A stretch of 64,000 bases of DNA from Symbiodinium kawagutii. Lineage: Eukaryota > Sar > Dinophyceae > Suessiales > Symbiodiniaceae. Under the pieces are notes generated by a model. It was not told where the DNA came from, ran no database searches, and was given only the letters and a program-made list of their open reading frames with translations. This document shows, piece by piece, positions 21,402 to 31,626 of the stretch. The translations under genes were made by a program, and so were the position numbers. The number at the start of each line of letters is the position of its first letter. Position 1 is the first letter of the stretch. Location of the stretch: contig VSDK01012950.1 of assembly GCA_009767595.1 (NCBI GenBank), positions 368,826-432,825 of the forward strand, in the 5' to 3' direction.

Positions 21402-22955
21402 TCATTCTCCCTCATGGCAAAAATAATGACCACAATTAATTAAACGACAAATAACAGTTCCTTCATGATGATGCTTAATGGTATCTTCCTTTTTCTGTTT
21501 AAATGCAATCTGATTTTGTACTGAAGAGCTGTCGCCACCATAATCTGGCTTGCCCCAGCTAACAACTGATCCATCCGCAAGGATGGCAGCAAATGCAAAG
21601 AACGCGGCCTGAACCTGCATCACATTCTGAAGTTGATCTTGGATTTGAGAGCTGTCACCACCATGATCTGGATCGCCCCAGGTAACAACTGACCCGTTTG
21701 CAAGGATGGCAACAAATGCACCAGCTGTGGCCTGAATTTGCTGTACACCCCGGAGCTGTTCTTGGACTTGAGAGCTGTCGCCGCCAGAATTAAGCCTGCC
21801 CCATGTAGCAACTGACCCGTCTGCAAGGATGGCAGCAAATGCAGAGTTTGTGGCCTGAATCTGCTGCACACTCCGGAGCTGATCCTGGACTTGAGAGCTG
21901 TCACCCCCAAAACCTGGACTTCCCCAAGTCACAACTGACCCGTCTGCAAGGATGGCAGCAAATGCAGCACGCGTGCCCTGAATCTGCTGCACACTCCGGA
22001 GCTGATCTTGGACTTGTGAGCTGTCACTGCCGAAATCTGGATCCCCCCAGGTAACAACTGACCCGTCTGCCAGGATTGCAGCAAATGCACCGTACGTGGC
22101 CTGAATGTGCTTCACGTTCTGGAGCTGATCTTGGACTCGGGAGCTGTCGCCACCATAGTCTTCATTGCCCCAGGCAACAACCGAACCATCTGCAATAACA
22201 GCAGCAAATGCACTACTCCTGGTGGACTGAATCTGCTGCACACTCCGGAGCTGATCCTGGACTGCAGAGCTGTCGCCACCATTATATGGAGATCCCCAGG
22301 ATACAACTGACCCATCTGCAAGGATGGCAGCAAATGCAGCGTGGTTGGCTTGAATCTGCTGCACACTCCGCAGCTGATCTTGGACTTGAGAGCTGTCAGC
22401 ACCACAATCTGGATTGCCCCATGTAACGACTGATCCGTCTGCGAGGATGACAGCAAATGCAAGCTCTGTGGCCTGAATCTGCTGCACATTCCGGAGCTGA
22501 TCTTGGACTTGAGAGCTGTCGCCACCGTGATCTGGATCGCCCCAGGTAACGACTGACCCGTCTGCAAGGATGGCAGCAAATGCACCAGCTGTTGCCTGAA
22601 TTTGCTGCACACCGCGGAGCTGATCTTGGACTTGAGAGCTGTCACCACCAAAATATGGCCTGCCCCAAGTTACAACTCCGTCGTCTTGATGACACCACAG
22701 TGCAAAGGCAGACTTCGTTGTTGCTACCTGTGGTTGCAAGGAAATGGCGGTTATATGCTCCCCATCTTCAATTCCTGCAGCTTTCAGTGTCTCCTCAGGA
22801 TCAGCCAAAACATGTCCATCTGCAGCGATCAGCTTTAAGAACCTTTGTCCTAAAACGTGATGGGCCTGCATCTTCAATTCCTTTGCGGTAGAGGACTGCC
22901 AGAGTGAAATGGCTTCACTCCGACCACTTGGCAAAGTCACATGGATCTGAATCAT
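21402..22955 (-). CDS. Ubiquitin-like + RCC1-repeat protein (RCC1-like B), 517 aa
   Basis: Intronless paralogue of the genes at 3839 and 60342, on the same strand. Residues 1-75 are ubiquitin-like (MIQIHVTLPSGRSEAISLWQ ... DGHVLADPEETLKAAGIEDG). Ten RCC1-type blades follow to about residue 485, each with AFAAILADGSVV.WG and GGDSSQVQDQLR. The last 30 or so residues (KQKKEDTIKHHHEGTVICRL onward) do not match the repeat and contain a Cys/His-rich end; they may be a genuine tail or read-through into untranslated sequence. A degenerate spliced-leader copy lies 65-86 nt upstream of the ATG (23020-23041), which suggests the locus arose by reverse transcription of a trans-spliced mRNA. Function beyond a beta-propeller scaffold cannot be read from the sequence. 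Confidence 0.85.
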   Translation of the reverse strand: MIQIHVTLPSGRSEAISLWQSSTAKELKMQAHHVLGQRFLKLIAADGHVLADPEETLKAAGIEDGEHITAISLQPQVATTKSAFALWCHQDDGVVTWGRPYFGGDSSQVQDQLRGVQQIQATAGAFAAILADGSVVTWGDPDHGGDSSQVQDQLRNVQQIQATELAFAVILADGSVVTWGNPDCGADSSQVQDQLRSVQQIQANHAAFAAILADGSVVSWGSPYNGGDSSAVQDQLRSVQQIQSTRSSAFAAVIADGSVVAWGNEDYGGDSSRVQDQLQNVKHIQATYGAFAAILADGSVVTWGDPDFGSDSSQVQDQLRSVQQIQGTRAAFAAILADGSVVTWGSPGFGGDSSQVQDQLRSVQQIQATNSAFAAILADGSVATWGRLNSGGDSSQVQEQLRGVQQIQATAGAFVAILANGSVVTWGDPDHGGDSSQIQDQLQNVMQVQAAFFAFAAILADGSVVSWGKPDYGGDSSSVQNQIAFKQKKEDTIKHHHEGTVICRLINCGHYFCHEGE

Positions 22956-23019
22956 TTGCTACATACAAAGTAAACTCCACTCAGCACATCTCAACACAAC
23001 CATGTCCTGAAAAACTCTA

Positions 23020-23041
23020 CTTGGGCCAAAATGACCTACGA
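23020..23041 (-). other. Relic dinoflagellate spliced leader upstream of RCC1-like B
   Basis: On the minus strand this 22-nt stretch contains CGTAGGTCATTTTGGC followed by CCAAG. The conserved dinoflagellate spliced leader has CGTAGCCATTTTGGC followed by TCAAG. The two align with one inserted base and about two substitutions, including a perfect CATTTTGGC core. It lies 65 nt upstream of the ATG at 22955, in sense orientation, where a leader relic in a retroposed mRNA is expected. Confidence 0.7.
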
Positions 23042-23049
23042 CCTTGCAA

Positions 23050-23920
23050 GTTTCCACCTTTACTCTTCCTGCCTGCTCTGAAACAAAAGTGCCCTCACCT
23101 ACATAACTATTTGCTTCGAATAGCTGTGGCATCATGCACTGCAGTACCTCTTTCAAAGTCAAACTAGAATCCTGACCATTCTCAGCGGAAACCCAACAAA
23201 ATTTGGTGTGTGTGTGTGTATTTCATGCGTGGCTCTTTGACTGAAACTGCTGTTCCTGTATTGATGGTGATTTCAGGGACCATTCACAATTTCGTTTGTT
23301 TCAGCAACAATCATAAGGATGCAATCAACGCACGTTGAATTATGGAACATTGGCACCGCGATGAAGCAAATGTCACATACGTCTGGTCTTTTGTTATTTC
23401 ATGTATGTTAATGTTTGATAGTTTCTACCAGCATGAAATTTGTCCTCTGCACATTCCATGAGAATGGACCAGCCATAATGGAATTGGGCCCAGAATGGGT
23501 AATCATTCTGGATTTGTGTTCAAAAAAACCTAGAAGTGGCCAAGATTCCTGATCACAGTGGTTGTATGCAGTGTTTACTTTGCTGAGGAGTTTACAACCT
23601 ATATTGCTGCTGCACCAAGCATTAAATTAGCACCAACCATCATGATCCCTCATTAGCCATCGTGTCATGAGCACTACTAAGCGTGAAACATCGTCATTCA
23701 TCAAAGAATAATTGCCTGTCATCAGCCCTCATTTACTGATAACACAATGATCTGCTTGCAATGAGCATAGGCATCCGAATGAGCTCAAACACCCTGGATC
23801 ATGATATTAACATTCACCAATCATTATCTCATCAACTCGAGCCATCATTGCTTATCATTGTCGTTACACATCATGAGTTTGAACATATATAATTTAGTAT
23901 ATAATTTAATGCATAATCAT
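23050..23920. other. Gene-free stretch upstream of RCC1-like B
   Basis: Upstream of the spliced-leader relic. Contains a GT(5-6) tract near 23205; no coding island. Confidence 0.5.
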
Positions 23921-23928
23921 GAGCCGTC

Positions 23929-24005
23929 GCTGGTCAAGTTTGATGATCATGGACGATGAACCAGCATTGATCAACACGCCGGATCAGCCACCGGTCAAAG
24001 CCCTG
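23929..24005 (+). CDS. Possible exon
   Basis: Plus frame from an ATG reading EPALINTPDQPPVKAL before a GTACCC donor. Supported only by composition. Confidence 0.22.
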
Positions 24006-24335
24006 GTACCCTGGCCGTGCATGTCCAGCCAACCTGTTATTGGGATAGTCAACGTTAGTCACCTACCAATATTTGCTTAGCAACAGCCAGCACTTCAGTG
24101 GCACTTCAGGATGATCCTTCGTCAACAGCGATTCATCATTAACCATCATGATGGGTTCTGATCCACGGCCGCCAACTAAATTTGATCATACGAGTTCAAT
24201 TATTTTCAATGGTAGCCAATCAACCATTCTCATGAAATACTGCTGACAAGCAACAGCTTCCTCATGATCATGATCATCACTCATCAGAATCATCCTGAAT
24301 GCTTTCCCCATAAATTCTTGATAGTTACATGCCTA

Positions 24336-24449
24336 CATGGTGGTTTCTCCAAATATTGGAAGCCCCAAATCATCCAATATTGGTCATTTGTAGCAATGAA
24401 CCGACCAGAACTTGGGGGTTCCCTCATTTTTAGAAACCTTCACGTCATG
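24336..24449 (+). mobile_element. Family B MITE, diverged
   Basis: ATGGTGGTTTCTCCAAATAT left, TTTTTAGAAACCTTCACG right, with CCCCAAATCATCCAATATTG inside. Confidence 0.65.
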
Positions 24450-24580
24450 GTTACCATGATAATCCCTATATCCCTATTAATCCCTATTATGAAATATTAT
24501 ACTGTCAAATGTCAAATAATCCCGGATTGATATCACCAAATATCCCATGTCCTCCTATTCTAAATCCCATATATTGCCTC

Positions 24581-24687
24581 TATGGGGGTTTCTCAAAATA
24601 GAGGACCCCCAAAATCATCCAACATTAACCATTTGTAGTAGTAAACCAACCATTTTTGGGGTTCCCTATTTTAAGAAACACCTATAT
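24581..24687 (+). mobile_element. Family B MITE
   Basis: TATGGGGGTTTCTCAAAATA to CCTATTTTAAGAAACACCTA, with CATTTGTAGTAGTAAACCAA inside. Confidence 0.78.
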
Positions 24688-25058
24688 TATCCGTTTTCAT
24701 CCCATCTACTACTAGTTTATAGTCAGATTAACAATATCTACTACTATGGCAATATTAACCATTTCAATCCCATATTGTCTAATGGTTAATATTGCAATAG
24801 TTACCTATTGCCTACTACTAGTTACCCATATTCTACTACTAGGGGTATGGGATATTACCATCAATGATAATGTTTACTAAATCATCCCCTATTAATCCCT
24901 ATGATCAACCATTATAAACCCTATTATCAACCATTATTAACCACATCCCGGATTGATCACCATATATCCCATATAATCCCTATAATTAACCATTATAATC
25001 CCATATAATCCCTATATTAACCGATATAATAATAATGGTTACCCCTATTGCCTACTAC

Positions 25059-25102
25059 CACAAATTGATCTCGCGGCCAAGGCGCTGCATCTCCGGCATG
25101 GC
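25059..25102 (-). CDS. Candidate short exon
   Basis: Acceptor CCTGAG/G and donor GTAGTA bound 44 nt reading AMPEMQRLGREINL. A plus alternative ends at GTGAGAG near 25114. It is flanked by AACC-rich sequence on the left and a long GATGG-rich tract on the right. Confidence 0.4.
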
Positions 25103-25144
25103 CTCAGGACGCGGGTGAGAGCGTGTGCCGGCGCCGTGTGGAAG

Positions 25145-25620
25145 CAGCGCTGTGAAGATTTGCGGTGGCAAAATGATGGTTTCATGATGGTGAAATGATG
25201 GTTAAATGATGGTTAGTTAAATGTTTTTAAAAAAAAACATTTAACCACCATTATCTTGTTAAATGATGTTAAATGATGGCTACATTCACCACCATGTTAA
25301 AATGATAGTTCAATGATGGTTTGGTGCGGTTTGTTGTTGGTGAATGCTTCACGAAAGCTGATTTATGGCTCATAATTGCTGCCCCACGCACAAAGAATGA
25401 TAACTAGTGGTCAATAAATAACTAGTGGTCAATAATGAGTGATCAGAAACTAAGACAGAATAATAGTGATCAATAGTTAGTGATTTATGGCTCATAAACA
25501 GTTCATCGTTAGTTAGTGATTAATAGTTAGTGAATCGATGCTTCACAATGATTTGTAGTGGTTGTTGATGAAGATTCATTTTCGTCAATTGACGGTGTTT
25601 AATGGTGGTTGATAGTATTG
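25145..25620. repeat. GATGG/GGTT-biased low-complexity tract
   Basis: ATGATGGTTAAATGATGG-like sequence, poor in C on plus, right of the exon at 25059. Contains a hairpin at 25208-25248 (GTTAAATGTTTTT facing AAAAACATTTAAC). Confidence 0.75.
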
Positions 25621-25635
25621 AGAGCGGGTCAAGAG

Positions 25636-25863
25636 GCTGATTTGTTCTGTGTAATCACCCTTACTGTAATGATACAGGATGTAGCACCATCGAAAATCAA
25701 CAGCTACCCCGGCAGCGCCTACTTTTCGATGAATGGAACAGCTGATTTGAATATGGTTTTGTCCAGCTCGCCAAGGTGGTACCTTAAGGAGCACCATCCA
25801 GCTGTTGTGCTCGCCCTGAATATGAGGGAAACCACAACAGTTTTGGGGGCCATTTCTGGATAA
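25636..25863 (+). CDS. Candidate exon, 75 codons to stop
   Basis: From acceptor AAGAG/G the plus frame reads GSAYFSMNGTADLNMVLSS and then a WYLKEHHPAVVLALNM segment before TAA. The minus strand is open as well but less protein-like. Confidence 0.38.
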   Translation, partial: ADLFCVITLTVMIQDVAPSKINSYPGSAYFSMNGTADLNMVLSSSPRWYLKEHHPAVVLALNMRETTTVLGAISG

Positions 25864-25979
25864 ACCCATGTAAAGAAAGTAAATGAATGTAAATGGGACT
25901 AAGAATGGTTCATCTGGTGAATGTAATCAATGCCATGACCCGTTGTCTATCATGCACAGTTTCAGTACCATCAACAATT

Positions 25980-26880
25980 ACATCAACAACTATCATAGTA
26001 TAAACACCATTCAACTACCCATGGAACAACCATGAACCATGATAAAAGCAACAACTAACTACGACAAAAACAAGTGTTTTTGACCCAACCATCACAAAAT
26101 AATCAAATACATCACCACTATCTCTTCGCTCAGTAGCCATTCAACTAACCACTAAAACACCATTTGTTAAGCATCACCAACCATCAAATCACCATCAACC
26201 ACTACAAAAAGCGGCCATTGGCCATACTTAACACTTAACCTAACTGGTATAATCATCAATGGACCATCTAAATCTAAGCATTATTAACCATTGTTAACCA
26301 TTCATTGACCATGAATGCACCAATTGTTAGTCATTCATTCATCATGAGTTCCCCCTTTCACGAGTAGTTCACCATGAGCCAATCAGTTTCACAATTAATC
26401 AGCCATTACTACTTTGCCAAAATTACCATTTACTCGCCATCTTTCCAACCACCTGGTGCTTCAAATGGTGAATCAAGCGCCTCAAAATTGCTTGAACCAC
26501 CGTTGATTAACCATTCCAAGCACCATTTAATCAGAATTTAACCATTGATTAATGGTGAAACTCAACCAATCAACCATCCTTCACCATCCTCAACCACTGA
26601 ACTCATCAGTTCTACCATTGCCTAGCTATCTTAACCAGCTGATTCACCATCTACTTGCCATTTTTCCAACCATCCTGAACCAACCAGCAACCATCCAGCA
26701 ACCATTCTGACCCATCCAGCAACCATCTTGAACAACTGATTAATGACGGCTGACTCATGGTTTTCAACTTCACCAATCAATTCAATCAACCATCCTCAAC
26801 CACCATCCATCCTTAACCACCATCCCTAGGCACCATCCCTAGGCACCACCCACTGGTGCCTGGTGCCTCCACTGGTGCTG
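25980..26880. repeat. CCATC/AACC-biased low-complexity tract
   Basis: About 0.9 kb of ACCATCAACCATC-type sequence, poor in G on plus, ending at the exon at 26902. Confidence 0.8.
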
Positions 26881-26901
26881 CTTCGACCAAGGCTCTGCCA
26901 C

Positions 26902-26982
26902 GTGCTCGCCGTCCGGCAAGCGCTTGAGCAGGGCCAAGGGACCGTTACGGTCCAGCTGGGCAGCCGCCTCCATGGAGCTCAG
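26902..26982 (-). CDS. Candidate 27-codon exon
   Basis: Acceptor CCATCAG/C and donor GTGGCA bound exactly 27 codons in phase 0 reading AAQLDRNGPLALLKRLP. It has the clearest flank asymmetry of the window: 0.9 kb of CCATC/AACC to the left and 0.65 kb of GGTTGATGG to the right. Confidence 0.52.
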
Positions 26983-26984
26983 CT

Positions 26985-27250
26985 GATGGGTTGATGGATT
27001 TCGCGGGCGCATTGTGCTGGTGAAACTTGGTTGGTTGATGGGTTAGGTTGATGGCTTGGTGGATGGGTTGGGTTGCTGGGTTAGGTTGATGGCTTGGTTG
27101 ATGGGTTGGGTTGCTGGGTTAGGTTGATGGCTTGGTTGATGGGTTGATGGGTTGGGTTGATGGCTTGGTTGATGGGTGGATGGCTTGGTTGATTATGTTG
27201 ATTGCTTCTTCGGTGGATGGATGGATGGACTGATTGATTGGTTGGTTGGT
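26985..27250. repeat. GGTTGATGGGTTGG minisatellite
   Basis: Repeated GGTTGATGG(G/C)TTGG units immediately right of the exon at 26902; strong G/T strand bias. Confidence 0.85.
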
Positions 27251-27889
27251 TGATAGTAGATTGGTTGGTTGACTTGAATAATCATAATGATTTATGGATG
27301 GTTATGACGGGGAAATGGCATGGCTGAGTCTATTCGGGGGTAATGGTCATGACGCTTCATTGATGGTTACGATGACGGTTCATTATTGGTTCAGTCTGGT
27401 TGTAGCGATGTTTCATTGATAGGTGGTGCATTGATAACTAGTTGATGGTTGTAGCGATGGGTGTAATGAATGCTGATGTTGGTGTTAGTGATGGTTCACT
27501 GATGATTGCAATACCGATTTTTCAACATGTTCTTGATGGCTTATTGATGGAACACTTTAAAATGTTCTTAATGGCTCATTATATTGACGGAACACTTCAA
27601 CATGTTCTTGATGGCTTATTGATGGCACATGATGATGAATAGATGCAAATGATGCATTTTTAATCGCTACTTGCCCCTTCAAAGGTTGAAAACGACCGGC
27701 TTGGTTGATAAATCATTGACTAATATCAACTGATCATGTTGATAATACAAGTTGAATACTGAAGAAAACCTGGTGTATCAATGGTTACTATACCAGTTAA
27801 TCATCGCTGCCATTAATCATTTTGCTTTGAATTCATGCGTGGTGTATCAATGGGTCTTCCTGGTCACTAACCATCTGTATCAAAACGCC

Positions 27890-28020
27890 CACTCGAACCA
27901 CCGTGGCTACCACGGCTCCTGGAGCAGCATCAGCACGGCGGCGTTGGCGGTCGCGTTCTCCGCGTTCGTTCGCTCTGCCTGGTGGCGCTCCAAAATACGC
28001 AACGAGGTGGACCAAAACAG
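27890..28020 (+). CDS. Candidate exon, hydrophobic segment
   Basis: Plus frame ending at a consensus donor CAG/GTGGGT reads STAALAVAFSAFVRSAWWR, possibly a membrane helix followed by basic residues. The minus strand is open too and reads AENATANAAVLMLLQEPW before a stop, so the strand is not settled. Confidence 0.38.
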
Positions 28021-28401
28021 GTGGGTAGAGATGTCATAGTGGATAGGTGTACCAAAATGATTCATCAGATTGAGTGCTATCAAGCAATGATGCTTTAAAT
28101 TTTGATGGTCATTCATTTAATCTATTGATATACTGAACACTAAAAAATGACATGCATCGCCAGGATGTGTGGGCGCATATTGCCGTGGTAAAGTATATAT
28201 CTGTAGGAAGAAACACTTTCAGTATCGTTGTCGAAGGTAGCTATCACTTTTGAAGGCAATTGTGACAGTGATCATGCAAGGTAGCATACCAATCATCAAC
28301 ATGACAAGCACCAAGAAGGAACTAAGAGTGATGATCAATCTGTAGTTGTGTCGAATCTTAGTTGATCCCTATGCTAGTCATCCAACCATCTAATCTTCAT
28401 G

Positions 28402-28516
28402 TGGCTGTGGGTCAAAACCCTGTACCCCTGCTTCCCCTATCATTAACCATTGTTTTCCCTATAGTTTGTTGGTTATTATCCCCCATTATTGGTTGGTCAA
28501 TATTGACCCATAGCCA
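28402..28516 (+). mobile_element. Family A MITE
   Basis: TGGCTGTGGGTCAAAACCCT to TTGACCCATAGCCA. Ends 25 bp from the exon at 28541. Confidence 0.8.
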
Positions 28517-28540
28517 TGTTAGCAACGTTAGCATACGAAC

Positions 28541-28647
28541 CAATGGTTGGAGGCATGCAAGCCGCTCAGCACCGACCAAGCCCATGGGCCCGGATCATTC
28601 CAGACCTCCAATTCAGCCAGGGGGTTCACCATCACAATCCATGCCAT
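28541..28647 (-). CDS. Candidate exon, unknown product
   Basis: Acceptor CTGACAG/A and donor GTTCGT bound 107 nt reading VMVNPLAELEVWNDPGPW and AWSVLSGLHAS. A family A MITE ends 25 bp left of it and a family C MITE starts 41 bp right of it. Confidence 0.52.
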
Positions 28648-28687
28648 CTGTCAGAAGCATGGCACTTCAAAGGGTGACTACTCTAGA

Positions 28688-28791
28688 CTGGTTGGTGGTT
28701 TCAACCCCTATCCAAAATATGAGTCAACCATCCAATTGTTAATAACTACTAGGGAAAATCAAAAAAAAATGTCAATCAAACCACCAACCAG
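28688..28791 (+). mobile_element. Family C MITE
   Basis: CTGGTTGGTGGTTTCAACCC to CAATCAAACCACCAACCAG; interior AATAACTACTAGGGAAAATC. Confidence 0.8.
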
Positions 28792-28906
28792 TTAACCATT
28801 ATTAACCATTATTAACCATTATTAACGATCATTATTCCCATTTAATCACAAGGGATCTTTCCCAAAGGATGCCCCACGACTGGCCATGCTAAGCTTCGAT
28901 CCGAAC

Positions 28907-28996
28907 CACGATCCCCGAGCAGCCGGACCACATGTGCCAGCAGGGACCGGTTGTCGCGGCCCACGGCCACCACGGCCTCTGGATGCAACGCCACCA
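28907..28996 (-). CDS. Candidate exon, unknown product
   Basis: Acceptor CCCACAG/T and donor GTTCGG bound 90 nt reading VALHPEAVVAVGRDNRSL and LAHVVRLLGDR. AACC-rich on the left and GATGG-rich on the right. Confidence 0.5.
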
Positions 28997-29357
28997 CTGT
29001 GGGGTCAGGATTTCAGGAAGGTGTGATGGTGAACTCGTGATGGACTGATGCCTTGCTATGGCTTGCTTAATTGAAACAAACATGATGGTAAATTCAAAAC
29101 TGATTTTTAAATTGACGCTTCATTGATGCTTCATTGGTCAACTAAAGCTTCATGACGAATCTTAATGAGAGGTTCATCATGATTGTGATGGTGAATGATG
29201 GGCGGCAAATAATGAAGGTTATTGATAGTTCATGGTGGTCAATCGTGATTCTATTACCGTGATTCTATTGGATGCTATGTGCTAGTCAATGATTAAGAGT
29301 AGTTGTATTTCCAGGATAAAACTCAATCATATTCATTGCACCAATAATAAGTGGAAG

Positions 29358-29482
29358 TGGCAGTGGGTCAAAACCCTGTACCCCTGGTTCCCCTATCATT
29401 ATCCATTGTTTTCCCTATGAAATTGTTAGTTAGTTAGTTGTTCAACCCATTGTTGGTTGGTTAAAGCCTTGACCCATAGCCA
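29358..29482 (+). mobile_element. Family A MITE
   Basis: TGGCAGTGGGTCAAAACCCT to TTGACCCATAGCCA. Ends 47 bp from the exon at 29530. Confidence 0.78.
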
Positions 29483-29529
29483 AGTCTCTTTGCATTGGTT
29501 GGTCCCCCAAGAAATGAGCTTCGCTGTAC

Positions 29530-29578
29530 CCAGCATTGGATTCCACCAGCTGACCTGGCGGATCGATCTCTGATGCGG
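29530..29578 (-). CDS. Candidate short exon
   Basis: Acceptor GATGAAG/C and donor GTACAG bound 49 nt reading ASEIDPPGQLVESNAG; the frame stays open about 45 nt further. It lies between a family A MITE (ending 29482) and a family C MITE (starting 29605). Confidence 0.42.
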
Positions 29579-29604
29579 CTTCATCAAGTTACAACGTGCC
29601 ATGG

Positions 29605-29756
29605 CTGGCTGTGGTTTGAACCACCCCGTCATGAAACGTGTTTTCAACCAACGAAGAAACTGGTAATACCAGGGAAATACTAGGGAAATACTAGGGAAAA
29701 TACGAAGAAACTGGTAATACCAGGGAAAATGAAAATTGTTTTAAGCCACCAGCCAG
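29605..29756 (+). mobile_element. Family C MITE with internal duplications
   Basis: CTGGCTGTGGTTTGAACCAC to TTTAAGCCACCAGCCAG. The interior GGAAATACTAG unit is repeated and GAAGAAACTGGTAATACCAG occurs twice, making this copy about 50 bp longer than others. Confidence 0.68.
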
Positions 29757-29858
29757 CATGTTAATCCTAAGCTTGTCCTGGTCTGACCTCAAGTTGAGGC
29801 ATAGTTCTTATCCATCGTCGAATATGCGACTCCAAAAACGGGACTAAATGGCGGATAC

Positions 29859-29933
29859 CACCTAGAAATGAGTGGCGGTGGCGCAGTTGCGGTAAGGGCT
29901 CCACCGGCAAGACAGTCCCCACTGCCTCCCATC
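29859..29933 (-). CDS. Candidate exon, unknown product
   Basis: Acceptor TTCAACAG/G and donor GTATCC bound 75 nt reading WEAVGTVLPVEPLPQLRHR. A plus alternative begins MSGGGAVAV and meets a GTAAGG. Confidence 0.4.
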
Positions 29934-30102
29934 CTGTTGAACCAACCAGGCAGGCAATCAAGCATCCAACAAACAAAATCAAACATTTATGCTAAACACA
30001 CAAATACTGTATATGTATATATATATACATACATACATACATACATATATGTAAAGTAGGACTTGTACAAACAATAAATATACCCATCCTCTATATGCGT
30101 AT

Positions 30103-30215
30103 ATGGCTGCAGGTCAAACCCTTCACCCCTGGTGAACATCCTGCCAGTGACCAAACTAGCCCAAATGTTGGGATGTGAGCTCCTACTTATCTTTTGGGTT
30201 GACATTGACCCATCC
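30103..30215 (+). mobile_element. Degenerate family A MITE
   Basis: TGGCTGCAGGTCAAACCCTT at the left and TTGACCCATCC at the right; the middle is unrelated or heavily mutated. Confidence 0.4.
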
Positions 30216-30299
30216 TGTGTGTGTGTGTGCAAGCGCAGCAAGGAGCATATCTGGTTGGTGGCTAGCCCCATCTTAACGATATGCTTGTCAATTCGAAGC

Positions 30300-30545
30300 C
30301 ATCGACCCAGCTTGAACATCATCCATGATCGACTGAAACCACCCAGATCCACCCAGCCATCACCAGCATCAACTACACCATAGCCAAAACCTATAATTCA
30401 CCAACCATAGTTCACCATGAACCACCTGTGAAGAAACCATTAACCAGCCATACACCAGCCCTGAACTAACCATTTACCAACCATTTACCAACCATTTACC
30501 AGCCCTGAACCAACCATTTGCCAACCATCAATCAGTCCAAGTTCC
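30300..30545. repeat. AACCATTTACC-biased tract
   Basis: AACCATTTACCAACC units left of the exon at 30557; the right flank from 30665 is GGTTG/GATGG-biased. Confidence 0.75.
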
Positions 30546-30556
30546 CAAAGTTCAAC

Positions 30557-30637
30557 CAGCGCTGCCGCCCACGCCTTGCGCAGCACTTGGCTGGGGCCCC
30601 AGAGTTCCCGGACGCCCCACATCAACCGGTTCCACTC
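30557..30637 (-). CDS. Candidate 27-codon exon, Trp-rich helix
   Basis: Acceptor GCCCCAG/G and donor GTTGAA bound exactly 27 codons reading EWNRLMWGVRELWGPSQVL and RKAWAAAL. Strong coding look, with asymmetric flanks on both sides. Confidence 0.53.
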
Positions 30638-31106
30638 CTGGGGCGATGGCGGGGGCGGGGTTCCACCTTAGCAATGGTTGGTCAACCAAGATTGGATTGA
30701 GATGATCACTTAGGGATGCTAAGGATGGTTGAAAATCCAAATTGCTTTGATTATGACTTTGATAATGTATCATGGTTGCGTATTCCAAGCTCAAGTATGA
30801 TTTCGAATTATGGTGTTTTGGGTGGTTCCCAACAATCATCAGCTGGTTGGCAATGCGCTGCTGCGGGGTTCAACGATACGCAGTGATGCTGTTTCCCCTT
30901 GCTTCCGCAGGCAATGACCCCCCAAAAAAAGGATAAACAGGTGTTAAAATTGGAGAACCATTGTATTTGTTGGCAAATGTTCAGAAATGTGTCTATATCT
31001 ATGTTATATATTTATATCTATTTTATCGCTATATAGAATATGGTATACTATGCCTTCATATTCCTGGCGATGACCCCGAAAACACGAACTGTTGGACTAT
31101 GGCAAC

Positions 31107-31210
31107 CACATCTCCTTCACAACATCCTTGCGGTTTTGCTATGAGACCTCTGAGTCTGGCCCCGTCCTCCTTTTGCAGCAGCAAACTGCCAGAGGCATCG
31201 GCTGCCTCAA
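31107..31210 (-). CDS. Candidate exon, unknown product
   Basis: Acceptor ACGCAG/T and donor GTTGCC bound 104 nt reading SLLLQKEDGARLRGLIAKP and GCCEGDV. The frame stays open to a TGA at 31056, so it could be terminal. Clearly the best of the three minus frames. Confidence 0.55.
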
Positions 31211-31510
31211 CTGCGTTGAGACATCACCTCCCTAGCACCTGATGTGGTTCCACCTGCATGCGTGTTCATTTCATTGTGAATTAGATCTAAATGTAAATCA
31301 ATATAGGAGGGACTTGTATTACTAGTTCCTGAGGCTGATATGTAAAAAAAATAGCTTTGGAACCACAATTATTGAATATCCATCTGATATTGTATCAATT
31401 CTGCTCACATACCCTTTGTAATCAATTGGAACCAAGGCCTACCCTTTCTTGCTTAGATTGCGTGTTCCGCATACCCTTTCGGTGTTGCTTCCAATCATTG
31501 ACTAAGTCCC

Positions 31511-31626
31511 ATATGATGGTTTCTCAAATCATCGGGGACGCCCCAAATCATCCAACATCAATCATTTATTCTAGTAAACCCACCATAGCTTTGGGGGTTC
31601 CCTATGGCTTGAGAAACCACACTATA
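31511..31626 (+). mobile_element. Family B MITE
   Basis: ATATGATGGTTTCTCAAATC to GCTTGAGAAACCACACTATA; interior ATCATCCAACATCAATCATT. Confidence 0.7.
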
